Source: Ligustrum vulgare (Eukaryota > Streptophyta > Magnoliopsida > Lamiales > Oleaceae). From it: a DNA stretch of 64,000 bases. Location: the NCBI GenBank assembly GCA_963555705.1, contig OY743180.1, positions 34,442,129 to 34,506,128 on the forward strand, in the 5' to 3' direction. Positions 32,330 to 45,500 of the stretch are shown here, one piece after another. A model generated the notes under the pieces. The model did no database searches. It was not told the DNA's origin and worked only from the letters and a program-made list of their open reading frames with translations. Made by a program: the position numbers and the translations under genes. How positions within the stretch are numbered: the first letter of the stretch is position 1; the number at the start of each line of letters is the position of its first letter.

Positions 32330-32630
32330 TTCATTGAATGCTAAATTGTTGGGATTTGAATTTGTTCGAGATTTGTATGCTAACGATCTTGATTTTTCCG
32401 CAATTTATGTCTCTTGCGAAAAGGGGGCACTTGATAAATTTTATAGGCATGATGGTTAATTGTTTAAGGAAAATAAATTGTGTGTGCCTAACTGTTCTAT
32501 GCGTGAGTTGTTAGTACGTGAAGCTCACGGGGGTGGTTTGATGGGTCATTTTGGTGCTTTAAAAATATTGGAAACGTTGAAGGAACATTTTTATTGGCCT
32601 AGGATGAAACAGGATGTTCACCAAATTTGT
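32330..32630 (+). pseudogene. E3 integrase N-terminal zinc domain, truncated at satellite
   Basis: Reading resumes out of frame with the RNase H end. A TAA at 32,457-32,459 precedes an open stretch with REAHGGGLMGHFG and EHFYWPRMKQDV, the integrase HHCC zinc-binding domain. The sequence switches to satellite just after the first Cys (HQIC), so the second Cys, the catalytic core and the C-terminal region are missing. Confidence 0.9.
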
Positions 32631-34278
32631 AATAAATATATAGCAATATAAGAAGATGAATTTCCACACACTACTCTTACTTCTACTCATGAAATTTTAA
32701 TAACCGCTCCTACCTATTGTTACTCTTACCCCTATTCCTTAAAATTTAGTGTCTACTTCGACTATTACCCGTACCCTTATAATAATTATTACTCGCTTCA
32801 CTCCTTCTCAGACTCCTATTATCTCAAGTAATCTACATCAAAGATACAATAATAATAAATTCAATATTGAAATCTAACTCGAACTCGACATAATAAACAT
32901 TTAACTAAAAAGAAATACTTCCCTTATAAAAGAGGCTAGGTTGTCGGCATATCTAGTGTGTAGTGTCAAAACCACTCCAAAAGACCAGTATTCTACGAGC
33001 ACATCTTATGCAATCAATACAAATAATCACTGGTAAGCAAGTCTTAAAAAATATTTTAAAGTGTACCAAAATAAACTGTGCAATAATAAATATATAGCAA
33101 TACAAAAACATGAAATTTTAAGAACCGTCCTACCTATTTTTACTCTTACCCCCTATTCATTAAAATTTGGTTTCTACTTCGAATATTACTCCAACTATGA
33201 CTTACCTACTCCTAGAACTACCCGTACTCGTGTAATAGTTATTACTCACTTCACTCCTACTCCGACTCCTATTAACTCAAGTAATCTACATCAAACGCAA
33301 AATAATTATAAATTCAATATTGAAATCTAAATTGAACTTCTAACTAAAAGATGTCCTTCCCTTGGAAGTAGCTAAGTTGTCCATATTCTCAGTGTATAGA
33401 GTCGACACAATTCCAAAAGACCAGTATTCTACGACCACACCGTCTGTAATCAATAAAAATAATCAATCATCGTCAAGCAAATCTTAAAAAATATTTTAAA
33501 AGTGTACAAAAATAAATTGTACAATAATAAATCTATTGCAATACAAAAATATGAAATTTCATAAACTTCTCTTACTCCAAATAAAAAAATTTCAGTAAGT
33601 ATTCCTCACAATTGTTACTCTTAATCCCATATTTTTTAAACTTTAGTTCCTATTTCCACTTACACTCGTACTGCGACATACCTATCCCAAGACCTTCCCT
33701 ATCCAAATAAAAGTTATCAACCTCTTCAACTCCTACTCTGACTCCTATTAACTCAGGAAATCTACTTCAAACGTACAGTAATAATGAATTCAAAATTGAA
33801 AACAAAATCTAACAAGCCATAAGAATTTAAATAAATAAACTGCTTCTCTTACGAGCAGCTGGGTTGCAGCCAGTCCGTGTCCATATTGAAAAGCATCCCG
33901 AAAAGATATGAATTCTACGTAAGCTACTTCTGTAATCGTTAATAACAATCATTCTCAAGCAAATCTTAACAAATATTTAAAAGAAAATAATAGAACGCAA
34001 TGCAATAATAAATATATAGCGATATAAGAAGCTGAATTTCCATACACCACTCTTACTTCTACTCATGAAATTTTAATAACCGCTCCTACCTATTGTTACT
34101 CTTACCCCTATTCGTTAAAATTTAGTGTCTACTTCGACTATTACCCGTACTCTTATAATAGTTATTACTCGCTTCACTCCTTCTCAGACTCCTATTATCT
34201 CAAGTAATCTACATCAAAGATACAATAATAATAAATTCAATATTGAAGTCTAAATCGAACTCGACATAATAAAAATTT
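32631..34278 (+). repeat. Satellite array resuming after E3, transition units
   Basis: A partial A subunit from 32,631, B from 32,903, C from 33,342, A from 33,811. It is intermediate between the diverged edge copies and the core in substitutions, for example AACTAAAAAGAAATAC at the B start and the shorter CAGTCCGTGTCC text near 33,877. Confidence 0.93.
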
Positions 34279-35179
34279 AACTAAAAGAAATACTTCCCTT
34301 ATAAAAGAGGCTAGGTTGTCGGCATATCGAGTGTGTAGTGTCAAAACCGCTCCAAAAGACCAGTATTCTACGAGCACGTCTTTTGCAATCAATACAAATA
34401 ATCACTGGCAAGCAAGTCTTAAAAAATATTTTAAAGTGGACAAAAATAAACTGTGCAATAATAAATATATAGCAATACAAAAACATGAAATTTTAAGAAC
34501 CGTCCTACCTATTGTTACTCGGATTCGTTAAAATCTGGTGTCTACTTCGAATATTCCTCAACCTATGACTTACCTACTCCTAGAACTACCCGTACTCGTG
34601 TAATAGTTATTACTCACTTCACTCCTACTCCGACTCCTATTAACTCAAGTAATCTACATCAAACGCACAATAATTATAAATTCAATATTGAAAACAAAAT
34701 CGAGCTTCTAACTAAAAGATGTGCTTCCCTTGGAAGCAGCTAAGTTGTCCATATTCTCAGTGTATAGAGTCGAAACCATTCCAACAGATCAGTATTCTAC
34801 GACCACACCTTCTGTAATCAATACAAATAATCAATCATCGTCAAGAAAATCTTAAAAAATATTTTAAAAGTATACAAAAATAAATTGTACAATAATAAAT
34901 CTATTGCGATACAAAAATATGAAATTTCATAAACTTCTCTTACTCCAAATAAAAAAATTTCAGTAAGTATTCCTCACAATTGTTACTCTTAATCCCATAT
35001 TTGTTAAACTTTAGTTCCTATTTCCACTTACACTCGTACTGCGACATACCTATCCCAAGACCTTCCCCTATCCAAATAAAAGTTATCAACCTCTTCAACT
35101 GCTACTCTGACTCCTATTAACTCAGGAAATCTACTTCAAACGTACAGTAATAATGAATTCAAAATTGAAAACAAAATCT

Positions 35180-35649
35180 AACAAGCCATAAGAATTTAAA
35201 TAAATAAACTGCTTCTCTTACGAGCAGCTGGGTTGCAGCCAGTCCAAGTGTCCATATTGAAAAGCATCCCGAAAAGATATGAATTCTACGTAAGCTGCTT
35301 CTGTAATCGTTAATAACAATCATTCTCAAGCAAATCTTAACAAATATTTAAAAGAAAATAATAGAACGCAATGCAATAACAAATATATAGCGATATAAGA
35401 AGCTGAATTTCCATACACCACTCTTACTTCTACTCATGAAATTTTAATAACCGCTCCTACCTATTGTTACTCTTACCCCTATTCGTTAAAATTTAGTGTC
35501 TACTTCGACAATTACCCGTACTCTTATAATAGTTATTACTCGCTTCACTCCTTCTCAGACTCCTATTATCTCAAGTAATCTACATCAAAGATACAATAAT
35601 AATAAATTCAATATTGAAGTCTAAATCGAACTCGACATAATAAAAATTT
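35180..35649 (+). repeat. Satellite subunit A (example)
   Basis: Begins AACAAGCCATAAG and holds the distinctive GAGCAGCTGGGTTGCAGCC block and AAGAAGCTGAATTTCC. About 470 bp. It shares with B and C the AATAAATATATAGC, CTACCTATTGTTACTC and CAAGTAATCTACATCAAA stretches. Confidence 0.93.
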
Positions 35650-36080
35650 AACTAAAAGAAATACTTCCCTTATAAAAGAGGCTAGGTTGTCGGCATATCG
35701 AGTGTGTAGTGTCAAAACCGCTCCAAAAGACCAGTATTCTACGAGCACGTCTTTTGCAATCAATACAAATAATCACTGGCAAGCAAGTCTTAAAAAATAT
35801 TTTAAAGTGTACAAAAATAAACTGTGCAATAATAAATATATAGCAATACAAAAACATGAAATTTTAAGAACCGTCCTACCTATTGTTACTCGGATTCGTT
35901 AAAATTTGGTGTCTACTTCGAATATTCCTCAACCTATGACTTACCTACTCCTAGAACTACCCGTACTCGTGTAATAGTTATTACTCACTTCACTCCTACT
36001 CCGACTCCTATTAACTCAAGTAATCTACATCAAACGCACAATAATTATAAATTCAATATTGAAAACTAAATCGAGCTTCT
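35650..36080 (+). repeat. Satellite subunit B (example)
   Basis: Begins AACTAAAAGAAATACTTCCC and holds GAGGCTAGGTTGTCGGCATA. About 431 bp, the shortest subunit. Confidence 0.93.
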
Positions 36081-36550
36081 AACTAAAAGATGTGCTTCCC
36101 TTGGAAGCAGCTAAGTTGTCCATATTCTCAGTGTATAGAGTCGAAACCATTCCAACAGATCAGTATTCTACGACCACACCTTCTGTAATCAATACAAATA
36201 ATCAATCATCGTCAAGAAAATCTTAAAAAATATTTTAAAAGTATACAAAAATAAATTGTACAATAATAAATCTATTGCGATACAAAAATATGAAATTTCA
36301 TAAACTTCTCTTACTCCAAATAAAAAAAATTCAGTAAGTATTCCTCACAATTGTTACTCTTAATCCCATATTTGTTAAACTTTAGTTCCTATTTCCACTT
36401 ACACTCGTACTGCGACATACCTATCCCAAGACCTTCCCCTATCCAAATAAAAGTTATCAACCTCTTCAACTGCTACTCTGACTCCTATTAACTCAGGAAA
36501 TCTACTTCAAACGTACAGTAATAATGAATTCAAAATTGAAAACAAAATCT
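36081..36550 (+). repeat. Satellite subunit C (example)
   Basis: Begins AACTAAAAGATGTGCTTCCC and holds GGAAGCAGCTAAGTTGTCC. About 470 bp. Its 5' part is closest to B (AACTAAAAG start, TATTCTACGA, TCTGTAATC or TTTGCAATC). Confidence 0.93.
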
Positions 36551-39500
36551 AACAAGCCATAAGAATTTAAATAAATAAACTGCTTCTCTTACGAGCAGCT
36601 GGGTTGCAGCCAGTCCAAGTGTCCATATTGAAAAGCATCCCGAAAAGATATGAATTCTACGTAAGCTGCTTCTGTAATCGTTAATAACAATCATTCTCAA
36701 GCAAATCTTAACAAATATTTAAAAGAAAATAATAGAACGCAATGCAATAACAAATATATAGCGATATAAGAAGCTGAATTTCCATACACCACTCTTACTT
36801 CTACTCATGAAATTTTAATAACCGCTCCTACCTATTGTTACTCTTACCCCTATTCGTTAAAATTTAGTGTCTACTTCGACTATTACCCGTACTCTTATAA
36901 TAGTTATTACTCGCTTCACTCCTTCTCAGACTCCTATTATCTCAAGTAATCTACATCAAAGATACAATAATAATAAATTCAATATTGAAGTCTAAATCGA
37001 ACTCGACATAATAAAAATTTAACTAAAAGAAATACTTCCCTTATAAAAGAGGCTAGGTTGTCGGCATATCGAGTGTGTAGTGTCAAAACCGCTCCAAAAG
37101 ACCAGTATTCTACGAGCACGTCTTTTGCAATCAATACAAATAATCACTGGCAAGCAAGTCTTAAAAAATATTTTAAAGTGTACAAAAATAAACTGTGCAA
37201 TAATAAATATATAGCAATACAAAAACATGAAATTTTAAGAACCGTCCTACCTATTGTTACTCGGATTCGTTAAAATTTGGTGTCTACTTCGAATATTCCT
37301 CAACCTATGACTTACCTACTCCTAGAACTACCCGTACTCGTGTAATAGTTATTACTCACTTCACTCCTACTCCGACTCCTATTAACTCAAGTAATCTACA
37401 TCAAACGCACAATAATTATAAATTCAATATTGAAAACTAAATCGAGCTTCTAACTAAAAGATGTGCTTCCCTTGGAAGCAGCTAAGTTGTCCATATTCTC
37501 AGTGTATAGAGTCGAAACCATTCCAACAGATCAGTATTCTACGACCACACCTTCTGTAATCAATACAAATAATCAATCATCGTCAAGAAAATCTTAAAAA
37601 ATATTTTAAAAGTATACAAAAATAAATTGTACAATAATAAATCTATTGCGATACAAAAATATGAAATTTCATAAACTTCTCTTACTCCAAATAAAAAAAA
37701 TTCAGTAAGTATTCCTCACAATTGTTACTCTTAATCCCATATTTGTTAAACTTTAGTTCCTATTTCCACTTACACTCGTACTGCGACATACCTATCCCAA
37801 GACCTTCCCCTATCCAAATAAAAGTTATCAACCTCTTCAACTGCTACTCTGACTCCTATTAACTCAGGAAATCTACTTCAAACGTACAGTAATAATGAAT
37901 TCAAAATTGAAAACAAAATCTAACAAGCCATAAGAATTTAAATAAATAAACTGCTTCTCTTACGAGCAGCTGGGTTGCAGCCAGTCCAAGTGTCCATATT
38001 GAAAAGCATCCCGAAAAGATATGAATTCTACGTAAGCTGCTTCTGTAATCGTTAATAACAATCATTCTCAAGCAAATCTTAACAAATATTTAAAAGAAAA
38101 TAATAGAACGCAATGCAATAACAAATATATAGCGATATAAGAAGCTGAATTTCCATACACCACTCTTACTTCTACTCAAGAAATTTTAATAACCGCTCCT
38201 ACCTATTGTTACTCTTACCCCTATTCGTTAAAATTTAGTGTCTACTTCGACTATTACCCGTACTCTTATAATAGTTATTACTCGCTTCACTCCTTCTCAG
38301 ACTCCTATTATCTCAAGTAATCTACATCAAAGATACAATAATAATAAATTCAATATTGAAGTCTAAATCGAACTCGACATAATAAAAATTTAACTAAAAG
38401 AAATACTTCCCTTATAAAAGAGGCTAGGTTGTCGGCATATCGAGTGTGTAGTGTCAAAACCGCTCCAAAAGACCAGTATTCTACGAGCACGTCTTTTGCA
38501 ATCAATACAAATAATCACTGGCAAGCAAGTCTTAAAAAATATTTTAAAGTGTACAAAAATAAACTGTGCAATAATAAATATATAGCAATACAAAAACATG
38601 AAATTTTAAGAACCGTCCTACCTATTGTTACTCGGATTCGTTAAAATTTGGTGTCTACTTCGAATATTCCTCAACCTATGACTTACCTACTCCTAGAACT
38701 ACCCGTACTCGTGTAATAGTTATTACTCACTTCACTCCTACTCCGACTCCTATTAACTCAAGTAATCTACATCAAACGCACAATAATTATAAATTCAATA
38801 TTGAAAACTAAATCGAGCTTCTAACTAAAAGATGTGCTTCCCTTGGAAGCAGCTAAGTTGTCCATATTCTCAGTGTATAGAGTCGAAACCATTCCAACAG
38901 ATCAGTATTCTACGACCACACCTTCTGTAATCAATACAAATAATCAATCATCGTCAAGAAAATCTTAAAAAATATTTTAAAAGTATACAAAAATAAATTG
39001 TACAATAATAAATCTATTGCGATACAAAAATATGAAATTTCATAAACTTCTCTTACTCCAAATAAAAAAATTTCAGTAAGTGTTCCTCACAATTGTTACT
39101 CTTAATCCCATATTTGTTAAACTTTAGTTCCTATTTCCACTTACACTCGTACTGCGACATACCTATCCCAAGACCTTCCCCTATCCAAATAAAAGTTATC
39201 AACCTCTTCAACTGCTACTCTGACTCCTATTAACTCAGGAAATCTACTTCAAACGTACAGTAATAATGAATTCAAAATTGAAAACAAAATCTAACAAGCC
39301 ATAAGAATTTAAATAAATAAACTGCTTCTCTTACGAGCAGCTGGGTTGCAGCCAGTCCAAGTGTCCATATTGAAAAGCATCCCGAAAATATATGAATTCT
39401 ACGTAAGCTGCTTCTGTAATCGTTAATAACAATCATTCTCAAGCAAATCTTAACAAATATTTAAAAGAAAATAATAGAACGCAATGCAATAATAAATATA

Positions 39501-42500
39501 TAGCGATATAAGAAGCTGAATTTCCATACACCACTCTTACTTCTACTCATGAAATTTTAATAACCGCTCCTACCTATTGTTACTCTTACCCCTATTCGTT
39601 AAAATTTAGTGTCTACTTCGACTATTACCCGTACTCTTATAATAGTTATTACTCGCTTCACTCCTTCTCAGACTCCTATTATCTCAAGTAATCTACATCA
39701 AAGATACAATAATAATAAATTCAATATTGAAGTCTAAATCGAACTCGACATAATAAAAATTTAACTAAAAGAAATACTTCCCTTATAAAAGAGGCTCGGT
39801 TGTCGGCATATCGAGTGTGTAGTGTCAAAACCGCTCCAAAAGACCAGTATTCTACGAGCACGTCTTTTGCAATCAATACAAATAATCACTGGCAAGCAAG
39901 TCTTAAAAAATATTTTAAAGTGTACAAAAATAAACTGTGCAATAATAAATATATAGCAATACAAAAACATGAAATTTTAAGAACTGTCCTACCTATTGTT
40001 ACTCGGATTCGTTAAAATTTGGTGTCTACTTCGAATATTCCTCAACCTATGACTTACCTACTCCTAGAACTACCCGTACTCGTGTAATAGTTATTACTCA
40101 CTTCACTCCTACTCCGACTCCTATTAACTCAAGTAATCTACATCAACCGCACAATAATTATAAATTCAATATTGAAAACTAAATCGAGCTTCTAACTAAA
40201 AGATGTGCTTCCCTTGGAAGCAGCTAAGTTGTCCATATTCTCAGTGTATAGAGTCGAAACCATTCCAACAGATCAGTATTCTACGACCACACCTTCTGTA
40301 ATCAATACAAATAATCAATCATCGTCAAGAAAATCTTAAAAAATATTTTAAAAGTATACAAAAATAAATTGTACAATAATAAATCTATTGCGATACAAAA
40401 ATATGAAATTTCATAAACTTCTCTTACTCCAAATAAAAAAAATTCAGTAAGTATTCCTCACAATTGTTACTCTTAATCCCATATTTGTTAAACTTTAGTT
40501 CCTATTTCCACTTACACTCGTACTGCGACATACCTATCCCAAGACCTTCCCCTATCCAAATAAAAGTTATCAACCTCTTCAACTGCTACTCTGACTCCTA
40601 TTAACTCAGGAAATCTACTTCAAACGTACAGTAATAATGAATTCAAAATTGAAAACAAAATCTAACAAGCCATAAGAATTTAAATAAATAAACTGCTTCT
40701 CTTACGAGCAGCTGGGTTGCAGCCAGTCCAAGTGTCCATATTGAAAAGCATCCCGAAAAGATATGAATTCTACGTAAGCTACTTCTGTAATCGTTAATAA
40801 CAATCATTCTCAAGCAAATCTTAACAAATATTTAAAAGAAAATAATAGAACGCAATGCAATAATAAATATATAGCGATATAAGAAGCTGAATTTCCATAC
40901 ACCACTCTTACTTCTACTCATGAAATTTTAATAACCGCTCCTACCTATTGTTACTCTTACCCCTATTCGTTAAAATTTAGTGTCTACTTCGACTATTACC
41001 CGTACTCTTATAATAGTTATTACTCGCTTCACTCCTTCTCAGACTCCTATTATCTCAAGTAATCTACATCAAAGATACAATAATAATAAATTCAATATTG
41101 AAGTCTAAATCGAACTCGACATAATAAAAATTTAACTAAAAGAAATACTTCCCTTATAAAAGAGGCTCGGTTGTCGGCATATCGAGTGTGTAGTGTCAAA
41201 ACCGCTCCAAAAGACCAGTATTCTACGAGCACGTCTTTTGCAATCAATACAAATAATCACTGGCAAGCAAGTCTTAAAAAATATTTTAAAGTGTACAAAA
41301 ATAAACTGTGCAATAATAAATATATAGCAATACAAAAACATGAAATTTTAAGAACTGTCCTACCTATTGTTACTCGGATTCGTTAAAATTTGGTGTCTAC
41401 TTCGAATATTCCTCAACCTATGACTTACCTACTCCTAGAACTACCCGTACTCGTGTAATAGTTATTACTCACTTCACTCCTACTCCGACTCCTATTAACT
41501 CAAGTAATCTACATCAACCGCACAATAATTATAAATTCAATATTGAAAACTAAATCGAGCTTCTAACTAAAAGATGTGCTTCCCTTGGAAGCAGCTAAGT
41601 TGTCCATATTCTCAGTGTATAGAGTCGAAACCATTCCAACAGATCAGTATTCTACGACCACACCTTCTGTAATCAATACAAATAATCAATCATCGTCAAG
41701 AAAATCTTAAAAAATATTTTAAAAGTATACAAAAATAAATTGTACAATAATAAATCTATTGCGATACAAAAATATGAAATTTCATAAACTTCTCTTACTC
41801 CAAATAAAAAAAATTCAGTAAGTATTCCTCACAATTGTTACTCTTAATCCCATATTTGTTAAACTTTAGTTCCTATTTCCACTTACACTCGTACTGCGAC
41901 ATACCTATCCCAAGAACTTCCCCTATCCAAATAAAAGTTATCAACCTCTTCAACTGCTACTCTGACTCCTATTAACTCAGGAAATCTACTTCAAACGTAC
42001 AGTAATAATGAATTCAAAATTGAAAACAAAATCTAACAAGCCATAAGAATTTAAATAAATAAACTGCTTCTCTTACGAGCAGCTGGGTTGCAGCCAGTCC
42101 AAGTGTCCATATTGAAAAGCATCCCGAAAAGATATGAATTCTACGTAAGCTGCTTCTGTAATCGTTAATAACAATCATTCTCAAGCAAATCTTAACAAAT
42201 ATTTAAAAGAAAATAATAGAACGCAATGCAATAACAAATATATAGCGATATAAGAAGCTGAATTTCCATACACCACTCTTACTTCTACTCATGAAATTTT
42301 AATAACCGCTCCTACCTATTGTTACTCTTACCCCTATTCGTTAAAATTTAGTGTCTACTTCGACTATTACCCGTACTCTTATAATAGTTATTACTCGCTT
42401 CACTCCTTCTCAGACTCCTATTATCTCAAGTAATCTACATCAAAGATACAATAATAATAAATTCAATATTGAAGTCTAAATCGAACTCGACATAATAAAA

Positions 42501-45500
42501 ATTTAACTAAAAGAAATACTTCCCTTATAAAAGAGGCTAGGTTGTCGGCATATCGAGTGTGTAGTGTCAAAACCGCTCCAAAAGACCAGTATTCTACGAG
42601 CACGTCTTTTGCAATCAATACAAATAATCACTGGCAAGCAAGTCTTAAAAAATATTTTAAAGTGTACAAAAATAAACTGTGCAATAATAAATATATAGCA
42701 ATACAAAAACATGAAATTTTAAGAACCGTCCTACCTATTGTTACTCGGATTCGTTAAAATTTGGTGTCTACTTCGAATATTCCTCAACCTATGACTTACC
42801 TACTCCTAGAACTACCCGTACTCGTGTAATAGTTATTACTCACTTCACTCCTACTCCGACTCCTATTAACTCAAGTAATCTACATCAAACGCACAATAAT
42901 TATAAATTCAATATTGAAAACTAAATCGAGCTTCTAACTAAAAGATGTGCTTCCCTTGGAAGCAGCTAAGTTGTCCATATTCTCAGTGTATAGAGTCGAA
43001 ACCATTCCAACAGATCAGTATTCTACGACCACACCTTCTGTAATCAATACAAATAATCAATCATCGTCAAGAAAATCTTAAAAAATATTTTAAAAGTATA
43101 CAAAAATAAATTGTACAATAATAAATCTATTGCGATACAAAAATATGAAATTTCATAAACTTCTCTTACTCCAAATAAAAAAATTTCAGTAAGTATTCCT
43201 CACAATTGTTACTCTTAATCCCATATTTGTTAAACTTTAGTTCCTATTTCCACTTACACTCGTACTGCGACATACCTATCCCAAGACCTTCCCCTATCCA
43301 ATTAAAAGTTATCAACCTCTTCAACTGCTACTCTGACTCCTATTAACTCAGGAAATCTACTTCAAACGTACAGTAATAATGAATTCAAAATTGAAAACAA
43401 AATCTAACAAGCCATAAGAATTTAAATAAATAAACTGCTTCTCTTACGAGCAGCTGGGTTGCAGCCAGTCCAAGTGTCCATATTGAAAAGCATCCCGAAA
43501 ATATATGAATTCTACGTAAGCTGCTTCTGTAATCGTTAATAACAATCATTCTCAAGCAAATCTTAACAAATATTTAAAAGAAAATAATAGAACGCAATGC
43601 AATAATAAATATATAGCGATATAAGAAGCTGAATTTCCATACACCACTCTTACTTCTACTCATGAAATTTTAATAACCGCTCCTACCTATTGTTACTCTT
43701 ACCCCTATTCGTTAAAATTTAGTGTCTACTTCGACTATTACCCGTACTCTTATAATAGTTATTACTCGCTTCACTCCTTCTCAGACTCCTATTATCTCAA
43801 GTAATCTACATCAAAGATACAATAATAATAAATTCAATATTGAAGTCTAAATCGAACTCGACATAATAAAAATTTAACTAAAAGAAATACTTCCCTTATA
43901 AAAGAGGCTAGGTTGTCGGCATATCGAGTGTGTAGTGTCAAAACCGCTCCAAAAGACCAGTATTCTACGAGCACGTCTTTTGCAATCAATACAAATAATC
44001 ACTGGCAAGCAAGTCTTAAAAAATATTTTAAAGTGTACAAAAATAAACTGTGCAATAATAAATATATAGCAATACAAAAACATGAAATTTTAAGAACCGT
44101 CCTACCTATTGTTACTCGGATTCGTTAAAATTTGGTGTCTACTTCGAATATTCCTCAACCTATGACTTACCTACTCCTAGAACTACCCGTACTCGTGTAA
44201 TAGTTATTACTCACTTCACTCCTACTCCGACTCCTATTAACTCAAGTAATCTACATCAAACGCACAATAATTATAAATTCAATATTGAAAACTAAATCGA
44301 GCTTCTAACTAAAAGATGTGCTTCCCTTGGAAGCAGCTAAGTTGTCCATATTCTCAGTGTATAGAGTCGAAACCATTCCAACAGATCAGTATTCTACGAC
44401 CACACCTTCTGTAATCAATACAAATAATCAATCATCGTCAAGAAAATCTTAAAAAATATTTTAAAAGTATACAAAAATAAATTGTACAATAATAAATCTA
44501 TTGCGATACAAAAATATGAAATTTCAAAAACTTCTCTTACTCCAAATAAAAAAATTTCAGTAAGTATTCCTCACAATTGTTACTCTTAATCCCATATTTG
44601 TTAAACTTTAGTTCCTATTTCCACTTACACTCGTACTGCGACATACCTATCCCAAGACCTTCCCCTATCCAAATAAAAGTTATCAACCTCTTCAACTGCT
44701 ACTCTGACTCCTATTAACTCAGGAAATCTACTTCAAACGTACAGTAATAATGAATTCAAAATTGAAAACAAAATCTAACAAGCCATAAGAATTTAAATAA
44801 ATAAACTGCTTCTCTTACGAGCAGCTGGGTTGCAGCCAGTCCAAGTGTCCATATTGAAAAGCATCCCGAAAATATATGAATTCTACGTAAGCTGCTTCTG
44901 TAATCGTTAATAACAATCATTCTCAAGCAAATCTTAACAAATATTTAAAAGAAAATAATAGAACGCAATGCAATAATAAATATATAGCGATATAAGAAGC
45001 TGAATTTCCATACACCACTCTTACTTCTACTCATGAAATTTTAATAACCGCTCCTACCTATTGTTACTCTTACCCCTATTCGTTAAAATTTAGTGTCTAC
45101 TTCGACTATTACCCGTACTCTTATAATAGTTATTACTCGCTTCACTCCTTCTCAGACTCCTATTATCTCAAGTAATCTACATCAAAGATACAATAATAAT
45201 AAATTCAATATTGAAGTCTAAATCGAACTCGACATAATAAAAATTTAACTAAAAGAAATACTTCCCTTATAAAAGAGGCTAGGTTGTCGGCATATCGAGT
45301 GTGTAGTGTCAAAACCGCTCCAAAAGACCAGTATTCTACGAGCACGTCTTTTGCAATCAATACAAATAATCACTGGCAAGCAAGTCTTAAAAAATATTTT
45401 AAAGTGTACAAAAATAAACTGTGCAATAATAAATATATAGCAATACAAAAACATGAAATTTTAAGAACCGTCCTACCTATTGTTACTCGGATTCGTTAAA

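Larger units (their letters stand above)
27494..32630 (+). mobile_element. E3: CRM-like Ty3/gypsy element inserted in the satellite, 3' end lost
   Basis: 5' LTR (27,494-28,330), primer site, leader, gag, protease, reverse transcriptase, RNase H and the first part of integrase on the plus strand. The LTR start TGATGAG follows satellite directly (CTCAGT). The element stops inside the integrase zinc-binding domain, where satellite resumes at 32,631 in the A subunit, upstream of the phase at which it was left. The rest of integrase and the 3' LTR are gone. Family placement as CRM-like rests on the pol motifs, the PITR tail and its overlap with the LTR. Confidence 0.9.
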
